From positions 33,797,001 to 33,861,000 of the forward strand of contig CP142461.1 in assembly GCA_038049695.1 (NCBI GenBank): a stretch of DNA of 64,000 nt, given 5' to 3'. The stretch's first letter is position 1. Every line of letters begins with the position of its first letter. Source of the DNA: Cinnamomum chago. Its lineage: Eukaryota; Streptophyta; Magnoliopsida; Laurales; Lauraceae. The position numbers and the translations under genes are program-made. The notes beneath the pieces are model-generated. The model did no database searches and was not told the origin of the DNA. It was given only the letters and a program-made list of their open reading frames with translations. Below, piece by piece: positions 47,331 through 59,108 of the stretch.

Positions 47331-48579
47331 GTTTGCTTTCCCGGAATGATACTTTATCTAGAAAATTGTAGTCCTTGATGTATTTCATCCATCTAGTCTG
47401 CCTCATATTCAAATCTTTCTGCCCAAACAGATATTGGAGACTCCTGTGATCCGAGTGAACCTCGAATTTCTCCCCATACAAGTAGTGTCTCCACATCTTC
47501 AGTGCCATAACCACTGCTGCAAGCTCCAAGTCATGAGTAGCGTACCTCTTCTCATGCTCTTTCAGCTGTCTGGATCCGTAGGCTACTACTTTTCCTTCCT
47601 GCATGAGTACGTAACCCAATCCAATGCCCAAAAGCATCTGTGAAAATCACGAATCCTCCATTTCCCATAGGTAACGAGAGAATAGGTGTCATGGTCAATC
47701 TGGTTTTCAACTCCTGAAAATTCGCTTCACATTGCTTCGTCCATACAAAAGGAACATCTTTCCTTGTCAATTTGGTCAATGGAGCTACAATACTGGAAAA
47801 TCCCTTCACGAATCTTCTGTAATAACCTAACCGAGAAAACTCTTGATCTCTGACACTGACTCCGGGCTCTGCCAACTGACTACTGCTTCAATCTTCGCTG
47901 GATCTACTGGTAAACCTTCCTTAGAGATGATGTGTCCAATAAAAGACACTTGCTCAAGCCAAAACTCACACTTACTAAGTTTAGCATAGAGCTGATTTTC
48001 TCTCAAAATCTGCAATGAACTCCGCAAATGTTTTGCATGTTTATCTCTGGACTTCGAATAGACTAGGACATCGTCTATGAATACGACCGTGAACTTGTCT
48101 AAGCATGGTGCAAAGATTTTGTTCATCAAGGCCATAAATACTCCTGGCGCGTTGGTCAGCCCAAATGGCATAACCAAAAACTCATAATGTCCATATCTGG
48201 TCCTAAAGGCTGTTTTATGCATATCTTGATCTCTGACTCGTATCTAGTGATAACCTGATCTCAAATCTATCTTGGAGAAATGCTGTGCTCCCTGCAACTG
48301 ATCAAACAACTCATCTATCCTGGGTAATGGATATTTGTTCTTGATCATAACCTGATTCAGTTGCCTGTAGTCTATGCACATATGCATTGATCCACCCTTC
48401 TTCTTCACGAATAGGACTGGTGCACCCCAAGGTGATACACTTGGTCTCATAAATCCTTTATCTAAGAGGTCCTGCAATTGAGCTTTCAACTCTCTTAGCT
48501 CAGCTGGAGCTATACGACAAGGAGCTTTCGATATCGGTGTTGTCCCTAGTATAAGCTCAATCCGGGAATTCACACACAA
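47218..48579 (-). mobile_element. Chromovirus reverse transcriptase and RNase H region (fossil)
   Basis: Shows [40 protein letters not shown] and [13 protein letters not shown], and RNase H residues around [14 protein letters not shown] near 47440. Broken. Confidence 0.92.
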
Positions 48580-48666
48580 CTGGAATATCTTCCACCGCTT
48601 TGGACACTGTCTTCGTGATAAATGCTACATAGCCTTCACATCCACTTTGAATCAATTGATCGGCTC

Positions 48667-49121
48667 TCAAAGCTGAGATGACTCTAGTGGACATGGGTTT
48701 CCTCTCACCAGCAATCTCAACACTGTCTGCCAAAACTTGCAATCTGCCTGTCTTGTTGAAGCAATCATAACTGCTCTGTAGGTGGATAACCAATCCATAC
48801 CTAGTATCACATCAAAGTCTTTCATCCCTAGGATGATAAAATCTGCAGATAGGTAAAACTCCCCACCTGCACTTTGCACGTTGGATAATAGGATTCACAT
48901 TGTACAGTCTTCCATAAGGGAGTGCTAACAAGCAAAATACAATGTAATGGAGCTATATCTCCCACCAAGCATGCAGTAAAAACAGGTGATACAAAAGAAT
49001 GCGTGGAACCAGAATCAAATAGGACTCTAACAGGTACGCCTGAAATAGAGAGTGTACCTTCCACCACTCCTCTTGTTTCCTCGCCTTCCTGCTGGTCTAA
49101 GGCGAAAAGCTTCCCATGCAT
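48667..49121 (-). mobile_element. Chromovirus protease region (fossil)
   Basis: Aspartic protease core VRVLFDSGSTHSFVSP near 49020, followed by the FDVILGMDWLSTYRA segment typical of this group near 48800. Broken. Confidence 0.88.
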
Positions 49122-49369
49122 CTGAGGTCTCTTTTGTTGGTGTTGCCCTTGAGGTCTGTACTGTGTATACTGTTGGCCTTGTGGCCTCTGTTGGCCCTGG
49201 GGTCTATACTTCCTCTAATCTGGGGTGGTGCTAGAAGTCTAAGCTGTTGTGGCTGCTGAGGTGTCCTAGGTTGCTACTGAGGTGCCTACCTCAAAGGTTG
49301 GGCTGCCAATGGTGGTCGAGGAGCTGCATTCCTCACACCCTGCTCTTGTGCCTGAGGGCAGTCTCTTCT

Positions 49370-50407
49370 CTGGTGGTCCATCGAACCACACTCAAAACAT
49401 GCCCCTATCTTCCATCTGCAGTTCGCAGTAGTATGCGAGTTCTTGCCACAACGCTCGCAGTAAGCTTTGTGTATCTGATCAAATCTAGGCCTCTTGCCTT
49501 GCTGCTGCTGGTACTGCTAGTACTGATATGGGTGCTGTGGACACTGCTGAAATTGTCCCAAACCTGGGTTCTTAACTGGTATGGGTACAGGTTGAAGCTA
49601 CTGTGCATAGAGGGTCTTCTTCCGAATGGACTCTTTGGCCCAATACGCACGCTTGAGGTTCTCCTCATATGTGATTAAGGTAACAGATGTCACCTCCATC
49701 TGGATATCGGGTCTCAGTCCCCGAATGAATCTCATCACCTTGTCAGCCTCAAGACGAACCAGGGTCGGTGCGAACCGAAAGAGGTTAGTGAATTTCTGCT
49801 CATAGATCTGCACTGGATCCTCTCCCTGAACCAATGATTCGAACTCTATAAGCTTCTGAGCTTGGATGTGGGGTGGGATATACTTAGCTCGAAATAGCGT
49901 CTGAAATGACGTCCAAGCTTCGGTATCCTCTATCGTGTCATAAGGTGTCATGACCGATTTCCACCACAACTCTGCTACTTCGCGGAACATGTAAGATGCC
50001 AACTGCACACGCTCCCTTCCTGAACACTGGAAGACCTTAAAGATCTTCTCCATCTGAACTACCCACTCATCAGCATCGAGGGGGTCCTCATTCCCAAAGT
50101 ACGCTGGTGGGTTTCTCTTCTTGAATTTATCATATATGTCATTCAAGTCTGTCACCCTAGGAGGCATGATGACTTGTGGTACCGGAGCTGGCCTTTGTAA
50201 GGATTGCAACATCTGAGTCTGGAAGGTAGCCTGATCTTCCCTCTGCTTGTGCTGCTCTTCCCTCTGTTGTGTCTGATTCTGAGCCTGTGTTGTTTGAGAA
50301 TCCACAAGGGCTTGCATCAACTGATTGAATCTAGTCTCTGCGGATTTATTTGCACTAGAACCGGCATGATCGTTATCTTGAGTAGAGCGAGTGTGTCCCC
50401 CAGCCAT
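49370..50407 (-). mobile_element. Chromovirus gag region (fossil)
   Basis: The 269-codon segment 49598-50407 has the gag core FRAKYIPPHIQAQKLIEFES and RFIRGLRPDIQ. Two zinc-knuckle-like cysteine motifs (CERCGKNSH and CFECGSMDHQ) lie near 49385-49460. Confidence 0.9.
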
Positions 50408-50548
50408 GCTGCAAGATAAGAAATGTTAGTCCTATGGGACTCAATCTAGCATACAAACTATACAATCTACACAAGCTAGATACTCAAAGAAAAACCAATC
50501 CTCACACGTCTTAAGTTTCTACTTGTTTTTAATCTAGAAACCAGTAAT

Positions 50549-50560
50549 GCTCTGATATCA
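50549..50560 (-). other. Primer binding site of the chromovirus
   Basis: TGATATCAGAGC on the minus strand, three bases inside the 5' LTR; a one-base variant of the initiator Met tRNA site used by this group. Confidence 0.85.
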
Positions 50561-50563
50561 ACT

Positions 50564-53423
50564 TGTCACGCCCCCAAAAATGGAACCGGATTTATGCGTG
50601 AGATTAGGGCCAATTAAAACTTTTTCCAACATTAATCACATGCCACTTGCCCTAATCACGTCCCATCTGGATCGAAGACCGCTGTGAGGTATAAACATTT
50701 CCTCAAATATATAAAGCAATTAGCGAAAGCTTCATAATACAAGAGGTATCTTAAAGATGTACAGTTTAAGAGCAATATATTGAATAACATAATTAGGGTT
50801 AAAGTTTAAGACTGTTAACAAAATATTAATTACAAGGAAGAAGGCCACACTAAAACTAGGCCTAAATAAAAGTATAATAAATTAAAAGATGAAACTAGTA
50901 GGATGAATCGTGAAGGCTCTCATGTACGAGGTCGTCATGGCTATACAATGTCGTCCGTACTATATTCTAGGAAGTCATCAGGCTGATCTGCCTGAACTTC
51001 TTCCGTCGCCTCCTCCTCCTCGGGGTAGAAAGACTCGGTACCTATGCACCAAGAGTAGCATCATCAACACAACGGATGGCAAGACAATAGATATATAATC
51101 AACATAGATATGCAATACTAGAGAGATTAAACAATAAACATGATTGTAAGATATGCATAGCACTCTGATCGTAGAAGATGCATTACATTCGAATCATAAA
51201 CAAACTATCAAAGTAGGCGGTCCACATATGCTAATATATCATCAATTGGGATAAAACTCAGTATCCAATAACAAACAACTCGTAGCTCCAGTAACTCAGG
51301 CTCCATGAGCTCTGGCACTGTCTCGCTTCGAGGAACAAACAACTCTCAGCTCAAGTAGCTCGGGCTCCGTGAGCTCTGACTCTATCTTGCTTCGAGGAAC
51401 AAACAACCCGAGGATAGTATCAGTCCTCTCACAGATGGTGCCCCAACTGTGTTGAACGTTAACAGCTGAGTGGTGCCTAACACAAAGAATCCTAAAGACA
51501 TCGGTGAAGGGCTAGGCTTTCTTGCGCGAATAAGATTCAATAACATTAGAGAAACTACTTTATTCCAAATCAAATCAAACCTCAAACAAACATCAATAGT
51601 AGTTCTCTTTAAGCCTGACAATCAAAGCTCCCTAGCCTCAACACTTCAAACGAACATCAAAGCAAACGAAACAACAAAGGGGATCGTAAGTCCATCATCG
51701 AAGTTCTCAAAGTGATCCTCTAATAAAGTAAAGCAAATGAAACTAAAGAACATGCTCGTGACATGTAGATAGTACCAGAAGGTATAATACAGAATCGAAG
51801 ACGATAAACAATCCAATACTAGGTACGATGTCAATCATGAAGCATCGTATAACCTATTCAGTCAACGAATGAGTTAGAGTTCACGATACTCGGACGAACA
51901 ATCTTTGTGCATAGATTTAAAGAAGAGTATCCCGTTGTCCCGTACCATTCAAGATTGAACTAGGTTGGATCCCGATACAACCGGATCAACAGTGACGAAT
52001 GTCGGCTCAAGACATCCTCACAATAAGTCAAATGAGTCCAAAAAGGGGTAACCAAAGTCCCATCTAAGTCCATTCAAAATAAGGGTAAAAATCCCTTCCC
52101 AGAAGGAATTCCTAGTTGGCTCGGTCGACCCCACCCTTGGTCGGTCGACTGCGTACACAAGGGGGTCCGGTTGACCTAAGAAGGCCAGGTCGACCCCTCC
52201 ATGCATGCCCGGTCGACCGAGGTCATGGTCGGTAGACCCGCAATTGTAAGCAGAAATAGGGAACAATGTTTTGATCAGGTTCCAAGGAACCTGACCCTGT
52301 GTGCCGGTCGACCGCGTGAACTGCGGAAACAGAGCCTGGGTTCTGTTTCTGCACTGAAATGGAGCCATTCCATTTCCAAACTTCTTGAACCTAATAGAAA
52401 GTCCAAGCAATGATAAAAAAACAATCTAACTACAATACACAAAACTACATAATCATGTCATTAACCTCTAAATCCATTCCATTCAACTAATAAACCAAAT
52501 TATCATGTTTTCAAACCTCTAAGGTATCAATTGAGCAATCAACATCTAAAACATAATTTTCTCATACAAATCAAGGGAAACAAGCATATCAAGCATGAAT
52601 ATAACTATGTACTTGCCTTGGTGATGTGCTAGATCAAAAATCAAGAAGAAAGTTGAGAAGAAAAACTCTTGGAAGCTCCAATGGGATGAAACAACTCTCC
52701 AAACCCAAATCACTCCTACAAATGCATGCCAAGGGTTGAGGTGAGTCTTCCTAATCCATTTCTAACTAATAGAGAAGTAGTTGAGATGGGTTACAAGCTT
52801 TAGGAGCTCACCTTGAAATGAGTTGTGGGTGAAAAGCTTAGAAAACGGATATGGTTGGAGTCTAGGAGGCTTGAGGAAGGAGATAAGCGGATTGGATTCT
52901 TCGCCGGAGTTCCGGTGCTCGTCGGAAGTGAAGAAGAAGATGAGAAAAAGAGAGAAAAGAAAAAGAGGCCGGCTGTTGTGTTGTTGTTGTGTTGAGTGGA
53001 ATGAAATGAAAGAGAGAAAGAGAGATGGGTTGATGACCTAATATAAGTAATTGGGTCTTGGGATTGGGCCTTGGGCTTGGGTTGGGTTTTGGGTCAAATT
53101 CCGGGTCGGTCCATGTGTATAATCGAGGATTTTCGGGCCTCTTTGACGCGTCGAATTGAAACGCGACAGAAGACTAAAGTTCATGAAACGACGAAACCTA
53201 CCCGATGCACCCAAACGCACAAAACTCATAATCTCATAAATTCCCTGAAAACTTACATCATTAGCAAAACAACTCTCTATCCTATCCAAACGCACTTCGA
53301 ATCGTGCGAGACTTCGCACACGAGATTCGACGTTAAACCCGACTACTTAGACTCTAAACACACTTACTAACTAATCACACAATTAGTTATAATTAATAGG
53401 CAATTAGGGGACGGGATGTTACA
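50564..53423 (-). repeat. 5' LTR of the chromovirus
   Basis: 2,860 bp. It carries an array of GGTCGACC-type palindromes at about 52121-52316. The reading frames it contains (for example 51470 or 53071) are not genes. Confidence 0.9.
52121..52316. repeat. Array of GTCGAC-centred palindromic motifs
   Basis: About seven motifs of the type (T/C)GGTCGACC(G/C) at spacings of about 15-45 bp in an AT-rich LTR. Part of the same motif set occurs in the partner LTR at about 44595-44716. Confidence 0.8.
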
Positions 53424-53786
53424 CAAAAAAACCATGACAGTAGTCCTCCATCTCCTTTTGATTCATGATGAGTGTTCGTGATGAGTGTGTCTTATTTAGT
53501 TTTGAAGTTGTGGGTTTTGGTTTTCCTGTGGAAGATCTTCGCCGCCAAATGGAAGAAACGGGTGTTGGAATCACCCCGGTTTAGCTAGTCTATCCTAGAC
53601 CTTTGGGCCCAGAATTGTTCAACTTGTTGCATTCTAAAAGCATAGTGGTATTTCAGCTCCATCTCCAGGTTTTGGAGAAAGGTAGAGGTTGTTCACTCAG
53701 TTTTTTCAATGTACATGTGATACATATAATATGGGTTAGATCTTCAACAAGAGAACCATACAGAGACGTACGGGGCTTTCGGCCCC

Positions 53787-53952
53787 AACTTCTACTTTGT
53801 GGATAGCGAGAGTTAATTTAAAACCCAACACTGCCCTTGTGGGGAACTCATCATGCAAGTGAAAACCTCCCAACATCTACTTTGTGGACAGTGAGGGTTA
53901 ATTTAAAATCCTGCACTGCCCTTATGGGGAACTCATCATGCAGGTGAAAACT
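53787..53952. repeat. Tandem duplication, period 85 bp
   Basis: Two units start at 53787 and 53872 with 'aac(t/a)tctactttgtgga' and end 'gtgaaaac'. They differ at about 8-10 positions. Confidence 0.88.
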
Positions 53953-53964
53953 CTTTCATATATA

Positions 53965-54788
53965 GAGATTTTTGTATATAACCCCCTAAGGTTTTGTAGG
54001 ATTTGTAAATAGGCCCCTGCTTTTTCTTTTTAATACCTTTCATGTCCTCAAAATCAATATTTTTAACAAGAATGGGCAGCCACCATGAGATTTGTGTTGG
54101 GTTTTTATATAAGTAACAGTTTTGCCCTCACATCCATTAAATAAAAATAAGTATATTATAATTTACAAAAATACCATTATTTTATCTCAAGTTCCAATGA
54201 TTTTTCTCAATAACTCTCTCATGCACAGGACCAGGGGTGGGGCCCGTATTTGAGAAAAGTTTAAAATCCCCCCCACCCCCCGTAAATTCTAAAAATCATT
54301 TTTTTTTTACATTTGCTCATTCCCCCAATATTTCTTTTACACCGTCAGCAAATAAAGCATAATCATGTATTTTGAGACTTTCATCAATCCAATGGTGGGT
54401 CATGTATGGATTGGATAAATCATAACCGATTATAACTATAGGTGTTGATTATCGTCATGATCAATTTGGATTTAATAAAAGGAGCTTTGTATTGATAAAA
54501 TAATGAATATATAAATGGTTATTCTCCCCCACTAAGTGCAATTGTTAATGTTCAATTCTTTAAAAAAAAAAATTAGTCCAAGCTTTTGAAATTATGCATA
54601 TACTAAGGATAAAAGAAATGGACAAAAGTGTCATTCGCTCTAAAAACCTATGGCGGTTGGAAGACTATTGATTTTGAGGACACGGGAGGTATTAAAATGG
54701 AAATGCAGGGGCCTATTGGCAAATAGTAAAACCTCAGGGGCTTATTTACAAATCCTACAAACCTTAGGGGGGTATATACAAAAAGATC
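53965..54788. mobile_element. Mutator-like MITE (copy 2)
   Basis: 824 bp with long inverted ends of about 100 bp: GAGATTTTTGTATATAACCC and, on the other strand, GATCTTTTTGTATATACCCC, both continuing through 'taggatttgtaaata'. Flanking 9-mers TCATATATA (53956-53964) and TAATATATA (54789-54797) match at 8 of 9, fitting a Mutator 9-bp duplication. Same family as 1339-1922, inverted. No transposase. Confidence 0.82.
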
Positions 54789-54871
54789 TAATATATAATA
54801 TGAGACTTGCCTAAACTCTAATAGACCTGAACCCAACTTGGGCCAAACTTAATACCAATAATCACCTAGTT

Positions 54872-55005
54872 TTTTTTCCCTAAAGGAGGCTGTCTAGTTC
54901 TTTGAGCTAGAATAATCCCTACGGGCTCAGGAGGAGCCACGTAAATCCCCTGTAGCCCTAGTGTGATAGTGCAATTTCAAACCATCAACCTCCGGGTGCA
55001 CATAG
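54872..55005 (-). mobile_element. tRNA-derived SINE (copy 2), 5'-truncated
   Basis: On the minus strand it shares 'cccggaggttg', 'ctagggctacaggggattta' and 'gggatta-tc-agc-caaag' with the SINE at 16254-16424 and ends in an A tail (T run at 54871-54878). A perfect 11-bp target duplication, ATCACCTAGTT, lies at 54861-54871 and 55006-55016. The first tRNA-like box is missing, as in a 5'-truncated copy. Confidence 0.87.
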
Positions 55006-55016
55006 ATCACCTAGTT

Positions 55017-55489
55017 ATGTGCACCAAATGAGGTTGACCAGTGAAGTTATATATACTAGGGAGAGTTTTCTCCTCCTAACAGAGTGCATACCTTGCTGCA
55101 TGGAGCCTACCTCGCCCCACATTTGAAGAGTGCAGCTCCTTTCACACTCATATGCCCAATTTTATGCTCATCAAACATTTACTCAGCATTAGATCAATCT
55201 AAAAAGAATCTATAGTTAAAAAGACTATTAAACAATAAGATTATTAAAATCAAGGGTTAGTATAATCTGATTGGCTTTTTTTTGCCTGACCCTAACCCAA
55301 GACCTTTCATTTATCCTGCCCCTCATGATAGGAATGCATCCAACTAGCCCCATGAGTTGCACCACATAAGCACTATATATATGTGATTTGCTTGTTGGTG
55401 AAGTCCAAATCCATCCTATTAAATGAAGTGGGATGTCAAGATTTTACAAGATCATATATTGAAAAGTCCACAGAAGTTATGTGAGCGTC
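55017..55489. other. Intergenic spacer
   Basis: About 470 bp with no recognised gene or element. Confidence 0.4.
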
Positions 55490-55784
55490 AAATTTGGGTC
55501 AATGTTATTTCGCAAAGATTGTAGAGAAAGAAAACTTTAGGTACCTTAGATCTATGGTTCAACAGGATGGAGAGATTGATAATGATGTAAGTCATAGGAT
55601 TCAGGCCGGGTGGACCAAATGGAGGAGTGCTTCGGGGGTCTTGTGTGATTGGAAAGTCCCCCTCAAGGTTAAAGGAAAGTATTATAAGGTGGCGGTACGT
55701 CCAGGGTTGTTTGATTGACGTCGTCAAATTCATATAGCCGACCCCACCTAGTGGGAAAAGGCTTAGTTTGGTTTGGTTTGGTTG
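55490..55784 (+). mobile_element. RTE-type LINE fragment
   Basis: Encodes [20 protein letters not shown] and [15 protein letters not shown], almost identical in order to the minus-strand LINE at 8729-11807. It then jumps to the same 3' end, 'gaccccacctagtggg', and a (GGTTT)n tail. Relative to the first copy it is strongly 5'-truncated and lacks about 0.4 kb of the C-terminal coding part. Confidence 0.88.
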
Positions 55785-55866
55785 ATAATGGCAGAGCCAG
55801 GTGGGCTCTATGGCCAAAGCCATACAAACCTGGGAAATAGTCTACTCAGTATATTATATTAGATAT

Positions 55867-56166
55867 TATTGTGATCGAGGGCCTATGAGAAAAGATCAGT
55901 CACACACAAGAGAATATATAGATTTACGTGATTCGGCTGTTGGCCTACGTCCACGGGAAGACGAGAGAAATTCTCTATGCAATCAAAAGAGGTGTACATC
56001 ATAGAGACTCTTAGTCTCTATTTATAATATCAGCCCCAAAACCCTGTTACACCTAAACACTTCTTCTAATTACCATAGACCTACAATAATAGAGCTACTT
56101 CTAATCACAGTAGAACATGGACAATCCAAGGGCCCAGTTTACCAGATTGAGCCATACAACCTAACA
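55867..56166 (-). mobile_element. Copia solo LTR
   Basis: On the minus strand begins TGTTAGGTTGTATGGC and ends GATCACAATA. It shares 'tattataaatagagact', 'gtggacgtaggcca' and 'gattagaagtag' with the LTRs of the copia element at 16673. A perfect 5-bp target duplication, GATAT, flanks it at 55862-55866 and 56167-56171. 300 bp, so a solo LTR of a related family. Confidence 0.88.
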
Positions 56167-56289
56167 GATATAATGCAAACATAATTAAACTATGATACGG
56201 GTATGGACTTGACTTGACTTGGTCCTGAAACCCATCATAAATCAAGCCTTAAGAATGGGTCTCTTGCTTGGCTTGTTTGGCAAGTTTTT

Positions 56290-57060
56290 CATTATCGTCA
56301 TCGTCGCCAAAGCTTTGCCCCAACTATATATGTTGAGATCAGCTATATGAGTTACATTTCATTCAATCACAGGCCAAACATTCAGATTGGTTGCACTTCA
56401 ACACCATAGCTTGCTTGCATTGGATATATCCAAACAATCAAATGAGTCGGTCTCTTACTTTATCACCTAGTGATGCTCCCAAAGTGCACTCATTTCCAAT
56501 TCTATTTTTTGACTACACATCCATCTCAATATTCTCATCTCTAGTATACCCATTTCAAGCATTTGTTGCTTCTTCACTGGCATGTAAAACTTCACTTTAA
56601 TTTAACTACTATACATCGATTAGAAAGCATTTCATCCTTTCAAAATATCGAGTCATGGTGTCGGAATGAATCTCTTTATGGTATCTCCTAAGCTTTGATT
56701 TTCATAGGTTTTCACCTTTATATACATCCCAACTGAGGTTGAGATTCAGATATTTTTTCTTTGTACAACTTCTTTGAAAACTCATGAATTCATAAACCTC
56801 TCAAGTTTCACATTCATCTCGTCTCTCGATTTCACTACCAACACTATATTATTTGCAAGCAATATACACTTAGGGGCCACATCTTCAATATAGAAAATTA
56901 ACTCATCCATAATGAATATAAAGAGTAAGACTTAAAAAATGATCCCTGATGCAGTCTATGGTCATCGAATAAAACTCTCATGTCTCTCCGCCGATGGTTC
57001 TTACACTGTTACTATTACCTCATTTATGTCTTTAATAATGTTAATATAGCCTCTTAGGAT
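56290..57060 (-). mobile_element. Heavily decayed RTE-type LINE remnant
   Basis: On the minus strand, degenerate frames match the RTE reverse transcriptase order: LHQGS near 56955, then 'MDEL' near 56915, and a decayed LANNIVLV (for LADDIVLV) near 56850. The low-coordinate end has 'ttatcgtcatcgtcgcc' and 'cccaactatat-tgttgagatcagctatatg', like the 3' tail of other RTE LINEs. Many stops and indels. Confidence 0.6.
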
Positions 57061-57885
57061 ACTCCTTATATTTGATTTTTGGGAAGCCTTTTTTTATTTG
57101 AAATAGAACATATTAAAATAGGTCCATTTGAAATAAAACAATTTTAATTCGACCTTTCTATAAATTAAATGTATTATATGTCATATTCAATTAGAAAAAT
57201 CAAACTTATATCGTCAAAAAGGTTATATAAGCAAAATTTTCTTACAATAAAAGCAGGGCATGCAATTTTTTCATAATATACTTAAGTTTATCATATTATA
57301 AAAGCTACATGCACAAACTAGTAAGAGAAAAAAAAAGGGGCAAAAAAATGTCTAATTTCCTTAAACATTTATGTCTATTTGATAGAACTAACTTTTGAAA
57401 ACTTTTTAAAAAGAGGCAAAATGTCTTAAAGCTATTTGAATCAAACAAACGGTAAATAAAATTTGTCAAACAATTTAAAGAACTCAAGAATCTATTTAGA
57501 TTTATTTTAAATCAAACAAATAAATATAAATAAATATAAAAACTTATCAAAGGGTGCCTGAGTTTTCCTTGTGAGGGGCTGAGATGAAAATGTAGAAAAA
57601 ATAAAAGAACACAACCATAACTTAAATTAGTTCAAATTTATATTACCATAGAGAGTTTTCCCTGCCTATTTCCTACACATCCAAACAACCGGTTAGGGTA
57701 ACCGTAGTCACTGAGGACCTTAATCCTTTGCCCTTGTTTAAATTGATAACTAGTGGCCCATCAATAGGCCACCCATAATGTTGTTCAAGGGATGGCTAAA
57801 CTGAGTACGGTTATGGTCCCCTCCAGAAATTGCTCACGTTTACAACGCCCTGCAAATATTAAAAATTAGAAGAAACCGACACCTC
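57061..57885. other. Intergenic DNA without recognised gene
   Basis: AT-rich sequence. The short ORF at 57305 (minus) carries no recognisable domain. Nothing supported. Confidence 0.4.
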
Positions 57886-57899
57886 GACATGTCAGCGTA

Positions 57900-58860
57900 T
57901 TACAAAAGGGCAAGAAAGCAAAGCAAAGCAAAAACGAAGAGAAATAGGTGTAGCCCCGTAGGTCACGTGGTAGGTTCCTCCGTGTCCTTCCTTAACCACC
58001 CAGTCCTGACGGAACCGGATTCCTTGTTTGATCCCAAACAAAAAAAGACAAATAAGGGGGTGGGTATGGGGTGGAGGAAAGAGAATACACCCGCCCCCTA
58101 CGTGTCACCTCACATTTGGTCCAAACAGGGTTCCCTGTTTAAATTCGTTTCCCAATCTTGACCCTTTCTGTCGAGCTGAGTATTTAGATTCCGCGTTTAA
58201 GTTGTGTCCACAAGCGAAAAATTGTTCTGTCAGAAAATTTCATAGGAATGGAAACATCGAAAAAATAATTTCAGTATAATTTAAAAATTCATATTTGATG
58301 CAATTTTTTTTTTGCACTAAATTAGTGCTAATTTTATTTGGTATGGTTGTGGATTCTTTATTGAAAAACAAACAAAAAAAAAATGAATTAGACAGGACAT
58401 GCTACAGAAGAGGGGCATGTGGGTGGGGTGGGGGTTGGGCCCTAAGTTAAGTAGGGCAAGAAAGCGAAGCAAAGCAAAAACGAAGAGAAATAGGTGTAGC
58501 CCCCTAGGTCACGCGGTAGATTCCTTGGTGTCCTTCCTTAACCACCCAATCCTGACCCTTTCTGTCACATATCAGAAAACAATTCTCTCGTGTGAGAAGT
58601 TAGATTCCGGGTTTAAGTTGTGTCAGCAAGGAAAAATTGCCATGCTAGAAAAATTTATAGGAATGGAAACATTGAAAAATAATTTACGTAGAATTTAGAA
58701 ATTCATGTTTGGTGTAATTTTTTTCCACATTAAATTAGTGCTAATGTTGTTTGGTACGGTTGTGAATCCCTTATTAAAAAACAAAAAATAAATAAATGAA
58801 TTAGATAGGGCATGCTACAGAAGAGGGGCATGTGGGTGGGGTGGGGTGGGGTGGGGTTGG
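57900..58860. repeat. Tandem duplication, period about 546 bp
   Basis: Unit A begins at 57908 (GGGCAAGAAAGC) and unit B at 58454, sharing 'caaaaacgaagagaaatagg', 'aggtcacg-ggta', 'ttaagttgtgtc' and 'acatgctacagaagaggggc' (58398 and 58810). Unit B is about 130 bp shorter. The small ORFs in each unit are parallel copies and are not taken as genes. Confidence 0.88.
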
Positions 58861-59100
58861 GCGGTTTGGGACTCATAATAGAGGAGGGGGGATGGCTCGG
58901 TGGGGTGGGGTTAGGACCTGGCCACAAGGGAGGTGAGAGAGCAAGGTGCGGGGGTGGGGTGGGGTGGGGTTTGGGACCTAACCATAGGGAAAGAGGGTGA
59001 TAGAGTGGGGTGGCTGGGGTTGGGACTTGGCCGTAGAGAATGAGGGTGAGAGAGAGGGTGGGGTGGTTGTGCATCGAACACAGCGGGAGCGGGGGTGGGG
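58828..59100 (+). repeat. G-rich (GTGGG)n minisatellite
   Basis: Runs of GGGG separated by T or GT occur at 58833-58856, 58945-58970 and 59055-59100. This + strand G-clustering is compatible with G-quadruplex formation. Confidence 0.8.
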
Positions 59101-59108
59101 GGGACCTA

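Larger units (their letters stand above)
44220..53423 (-). mobile_element. Broken Ty3 chromovirus (Tekay/Del-like) with both LTRs
   Basis: Minus-strand order: 5' LTR (50564-53423), primer site, gag (about 49598-50407) and zinc knuckles, protease (about 48780-49121), reverse transcriptase (about 47880-48579), RNase H (about 47218-47640), integrase (about 46260-47330), chromodomain (about 45751-45920), polypurine tract and 3' LTR (44220-45714). LTRs start TGTAACATCCCGTCCCC and end GCGTGACA. Flanking CAAAG (44215-44219) and CAAAA (53424-53428) match at 4 of 5 bases as a target duplication. The LTRs differ in length (2.86 and 1.50 kb). Over aligned stretches they differ by only about 3-5 percent by eye, so this is younger than the copia element. 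Coding is broken in about eight to ten places; not active as it stands. Confidence 0.92.
43423..53700 (-). mobile_element. L1-type LINE split by a chromovirus
   Basis: The 5'-side piece (minus, 53424-53700) encodes the pre-RT segment MELKYHYAFRMQQVEQFWAQ and DSNTRFFHLAAKI. The 3'-side piece (minus, 43423-44219) encodes NEVRRAVFSINPNNGPGPDG, AAVKLDVEKAYDTLSRTFLE and GRGLQQGDPLSPYLYILCEE. Together they give the order of plant L1 ORF2, separated by the Ty3 element. The LINE has several stops and frame changes and ends abruptly near 43423, beside the Tourist-like MITE. The endonuclease half is not recognised in the window, and no LINE target duplication was found. Confidence 0.85.

Noticed and set aside
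58028-59074. ORFs in the G-rich tandem duplication, including a proline-rich minus-strand frame
   Set aside because: Parallel copies within repeats and a translation of the (GTGGG)n run.
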